A stretch of DNA of 64,000 nt from Apricaphanius iberus (lineage: Eukaryota; Chordata; Actinopteri; Cyprinodontiformes; Aphaniidae): NCBI GenBank assembly GCA_028564705.1, contig JAPXFQ010000113.1, positions 2,356,001 to 2,420,000 of the forward strand, written 5' to 3'. The notes beneath the pieces were generated by a model, which was not told the origin of the DNA, did no database searches, and saw only the letters and a program-made list of their open reading frames with translations. The translations under genes were made by a program, and so were the position numbers. Shown here piece after piece: positions 61,272 to 64,000 of this stretch; position 1 is the first letter of the stretch; each line of letters opens with the position of its first letter.

Positions 61272-61400
61272 TGAGATGGACTGGCAACCTGTCCAGGGTG
61301 TACCCAGCCTCTCGCCCGTTGACAGCTGGAGATAGGCAACAGCCCCCCGCGACCCCTTAAGGATTAAGCGGTTCAGAAAATGGATGGATGGATGGATCTA
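61272..61400 (+). mobile_element. GATG-tailed retroelement 3' end
   Basis: The most complete of the four copies: GATGGACTGGCAACCTGTCC, CCTCTCGCCCGTTGACAGCT, CAACAGCCCCCCGCGACCCC, TTAAGGATTAAGCGGTTCAG and a tail of GGATG repeats at 61380-61398. Such ends with GATG repeats are typical of Rex3/RTE-type LINEs of fish or SINEs using them. Confidence 0.8.
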
Positions 61401-61509
61401 TTACATTATTTGTGACAAGTTTATAATTTGGCCGTGTAGGAAAAATAAATATTTCCTGAAAATAATTAATCTGAAAAGTGTGGAGTGCCGCTGTCTTCAC
61501 CATGGCTGA

Positions 61510-62354
61510 GTCAATCATTTGCAGAACCACATTTTGCTGCAATGACACCCGCAACCTTTTTGGTATGCCTTTACCAACTTTGTACAGCTAGAGATTTTTT
61601 TGCTTAGTGTTCTTTGCAATCTAGTTCAGGTTTAGCCACATTGGATGCAGAGCATGTGTGTAATTTAAAATTTTTGCCGAACCTTCTCAATTTAATTTAG
61701 GTCTGGACTGTAATTTTGACATTCAAATGTGTAAACTTTGATCTAAAACCTTCTATTTTAGCTATGACCAGATGGTTTGAGTCATGGTACTGCTGGAAAG
61801 TCAATCTCCACCCCTCTTTCAAGCCTTTTGCAGTGTTTATCAGTTTTTTTCCAGATTGCGCTATGTTTAGCCCCCTCCCCATCATCTCAGACCAGCCTAC
61901 CCTTCCCTCCTGAAGTCTTCCAACAGCAGGATGCTACCACCACTATGTTTCACAGCCGATATGGTGTGCTTAGATGGACGTGTGGTGGGGGTTTTTCACA
62001 AGATTTTTTGCATGTACAACAAAAAAATTACATTTTGTCTCATCTGACCAGACCACTTTGACTTCACGTTTGCTCTGCTACCAACAGGATTCGTTGCAAA
62101 CTGCAAACATACTTTTTATCATCCTTTGTTGAAAAAAGGCCTAATTTTCATTAGATTTCTGCTCAAGACAAACATCCTAAATGCATAATACTGCCACTGC
62201 CATGCCACATCTGATCCTTTTTTTTTTTCTTTTTAAAGAAATATGAATATTTTTCCGCTTCACAATTCTGCTATTAGAAAATTGGACTTTGTGTTTGAAA
62301 TGAGACATAATGGGGGAAAATGTTAAATGGGGGTTGAATACCTTTGCAAGGCAC
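61510..62354 (-). mobile_element. Tc1-like transposon relic
   Basis: In reverse complement: ACCACATTTTGCTGCAATGA (terminus side), TTTAATTTAGGTCTGGACTG, CTTTGATCTAAAACCTTCTA, GTACTGCTGGAAAGTCAATC, CAGGATGCTACCACCACTAT (GGGS region), TTTTGTCTCATCTGACCAGA (the SDET region), CGTTGCAAACTGCAAAC and finally TGAATACCTTTGCAAGGCAC near 62333-62354, which is the typical terminal phrase. About 850 bases remain. The middle near 62150-62260, including a T-rich tract, is rearranged and the transposase N-terminus is not readable. Confidence 0.75.
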
Positions 62355-64000
62355 AGAATATATCTGAGCAAAAATCTGGGGCGCGCTAATAATCTGATGA
62401 CTTCACAGCTATGGAAACAATCTCTGTCCAACAAGAGCAGAGCATGCGGGTGATCTTGTCAGAATCACCGGATAACAGGAAGGAAGCATTCTCTGACAGA
62501 TGGATGACAGGAGTGCAGGAGAGGGAGAAGGTCAAGAAGGGAGAGACACACAAAGCTTTGCTCTCTGACGGTCAGAGAGTGTGTGATTTCTCAGGGTGCT
62601 AAAGCGTGCAGCTCTGCCAAAGCACGACACAGGCAAACTAACAGAGGCCGCTTATGAGGATGAAAGGACTCAAGATGATGCTGAATAGAGAAGCTATAAT
62701 AATGGCATAATGCAACAAAGGCTGGAATGTTGTGTCAATATTTGACTGCGCTGAAAAATACTAAGAAATAGAGAGTTTTTGTGAAAGAGCCAGTAAAGGC
62801 AATTTGCATATTTATGATCAATGTCCTTTCAGAGAGAGGCCGCCCCCTCCTCTCAAGACATTAAAGGTGATTATTGTCATCTCAGAGCAAGTCAGTTTTC
62901 CCCAACATCACAGCATAAAACATATCATTACAAAGGGCCACGACAGGAAATGAGACGCAGGGCATGACTCCAGGAGCAGCCCGTCCTAATCACAGCGGCC
63001 AACTGTCACCCTCATCCATATCGACTCGTCTGCTGCAGCTTTAAGCAGCAAGCGTGGAAGGATTTCACCGCAAACTTCTGAGTGGATCTGCAGTGGTAGG
63101 ACATCCTGCCTAACATGTGGCACCCATGATAATTACGGCAGAATTAACACAGACGGGTTTATAGCCCTTCTGCCGCCGAGAGAAGGCTGCCAGATAGACA
63201 CAGGCCTCATGTTTGAGCAGCCGTACTCGGGTCCAGACGCCCACCCGTCTCCAACACTTCTCACAGCAACAACTGTTCTGCAGGAGAGGACCACTTTCAG
63301 CAGCGCTGCCTGTCACAAGCCCTCTCATCTTTGCTGCAAAGGCTGCATAAAATGTGGACGGCAAATTACAAAGTAAGAGGAGCCAAACTAATTTTGTTAT
63401 GGGTGGACTTATTCTCTACATCTCAGCCACCTGCTTCGTTTGTTATCAACCTGTTACACTATTACCATCTCAATAATCAAAACTATACTTTTAAAACTGG
63501 AGTTGGAGTTTTTGACTAAACTAAAAACCACTATTCATCTTTTATCTGTTTGATTTGAGGTGTACAAATCTTTTTCATGCTGACTAAAATCATTGTGTTG
63601 AAATTACACTTGGGTTGCAGAAATTCTAAGTGGAAAAAAACAAAAACAACATAATTATGAGATTCTTATTTTTAAAATAAGAATCAATGATAACCTAAAC
63701 AGGCAATATCTAATTAAACAAGTAATGCATGCTTGTTTTTGTCAAGAACGGGTCTGTAAATTATCATCATGGATTCCTACATCTCATGTTTTTCCCTGAT
63801 TGAAAGATTTCCTACATCTATTTTTAGGTCTAGATATATTGTTTACTCTATCATCTTCAAAAAGAAAGGGATATAGGTTTACTTTTCTTTAAAAAATGCT
63901 GTATCCAGTCATATTCATGGAAGAGGTGCCTCCTGTCCTAGTCTGCAAAATTACAGTGAAAGCAATAAAAAAACTATTTTAATAAAAGATGATTCATTTG
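62355..64000. other. Unassigned sequence
   Basis: The stretch 62400-63360 is GC-richer and unique and could hold a conserved non-coding element. The last 600 bases are AT-rich. No gene recognised. Confidence 0.55.

Overview
The window reads as non-coding nuclear DNA of a teleost fish. It is AT-rich, and almost every open frame is under about 120 codons. The recognisable sequence is typical of fish genomes: Rex1-like and L2-like LINEs, another non-LTR element, GATG-tailed retroelement ends, tRNA-derived SINEs with L2-like tails, and many decayed Tc1-like and hAT DNA transposons. The genus cannot be fixed from the sequence alone. I found no confident host gene, no rRNA or functional tRNA gene, no CRISPR array, no operon and no viral genome. 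The window is best read as a gene desert or the inside of a very large intron.

Layout. 0-22 kb is mostly unrecognised unique sequence. It holds an LTR-like promoter/polyA block near 1.7-1.9 kb, a perfect 17-bp hairpin at 7.6 kb, a C-tract plus CA repeat at 8.7 kb, a GATG-type retroelement end at 9.65 kb, a Tc1 terminus at 12.2 kb, a minus-strand SINE at 14.8 kb beside a CpG-dense block at 15.0 kb, and one exon-like segment at 17.9 kb. 22.7-29.8 kb is a retroelement cluster: an L2 tail, a full SINE, a minus-strand Rex1-like LINE, a plus-strand L2 split by about 1 kb of other DNA, and another Rex1-like 3' end. 34-43 kb holds a SINE tail, Tc1 relics, two LINE 3' pieces and the longest open frame of the window (283 codons, a defective Rex1-like reverse transcriptase).

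43.47-44.19 kb is an unusual cluster of ATTTCGT/ACGAAAT words with repeated sub-blocks that I cannot assign to a known family. 45.7-47.0 kb is a possible hAT relic. 49.5-50.6 kb is a composite of Tc1 relics. 52.93-54.05 kb is a hAT relic with terminal inverted repeats and a BED-finger remnant, followed by an exon-like frame ending at a splice donor (54.13-54.35 kb). 57-58 kb is a non-LTR reverse transcriptase piece followed by a Tc1 piece. 58.7-59.9 and 61.5-62.4 kb are further Tc1 relics.

No genes act together here; the elements are dead copies. The most distinctive observations are the ATTTCGT cluster, the differing catalytic-motif losses among LINE copies, the two exon-like segments, and several GC-richer unique blocks that could be conserved enhancers. 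I found no convincing new biological system.
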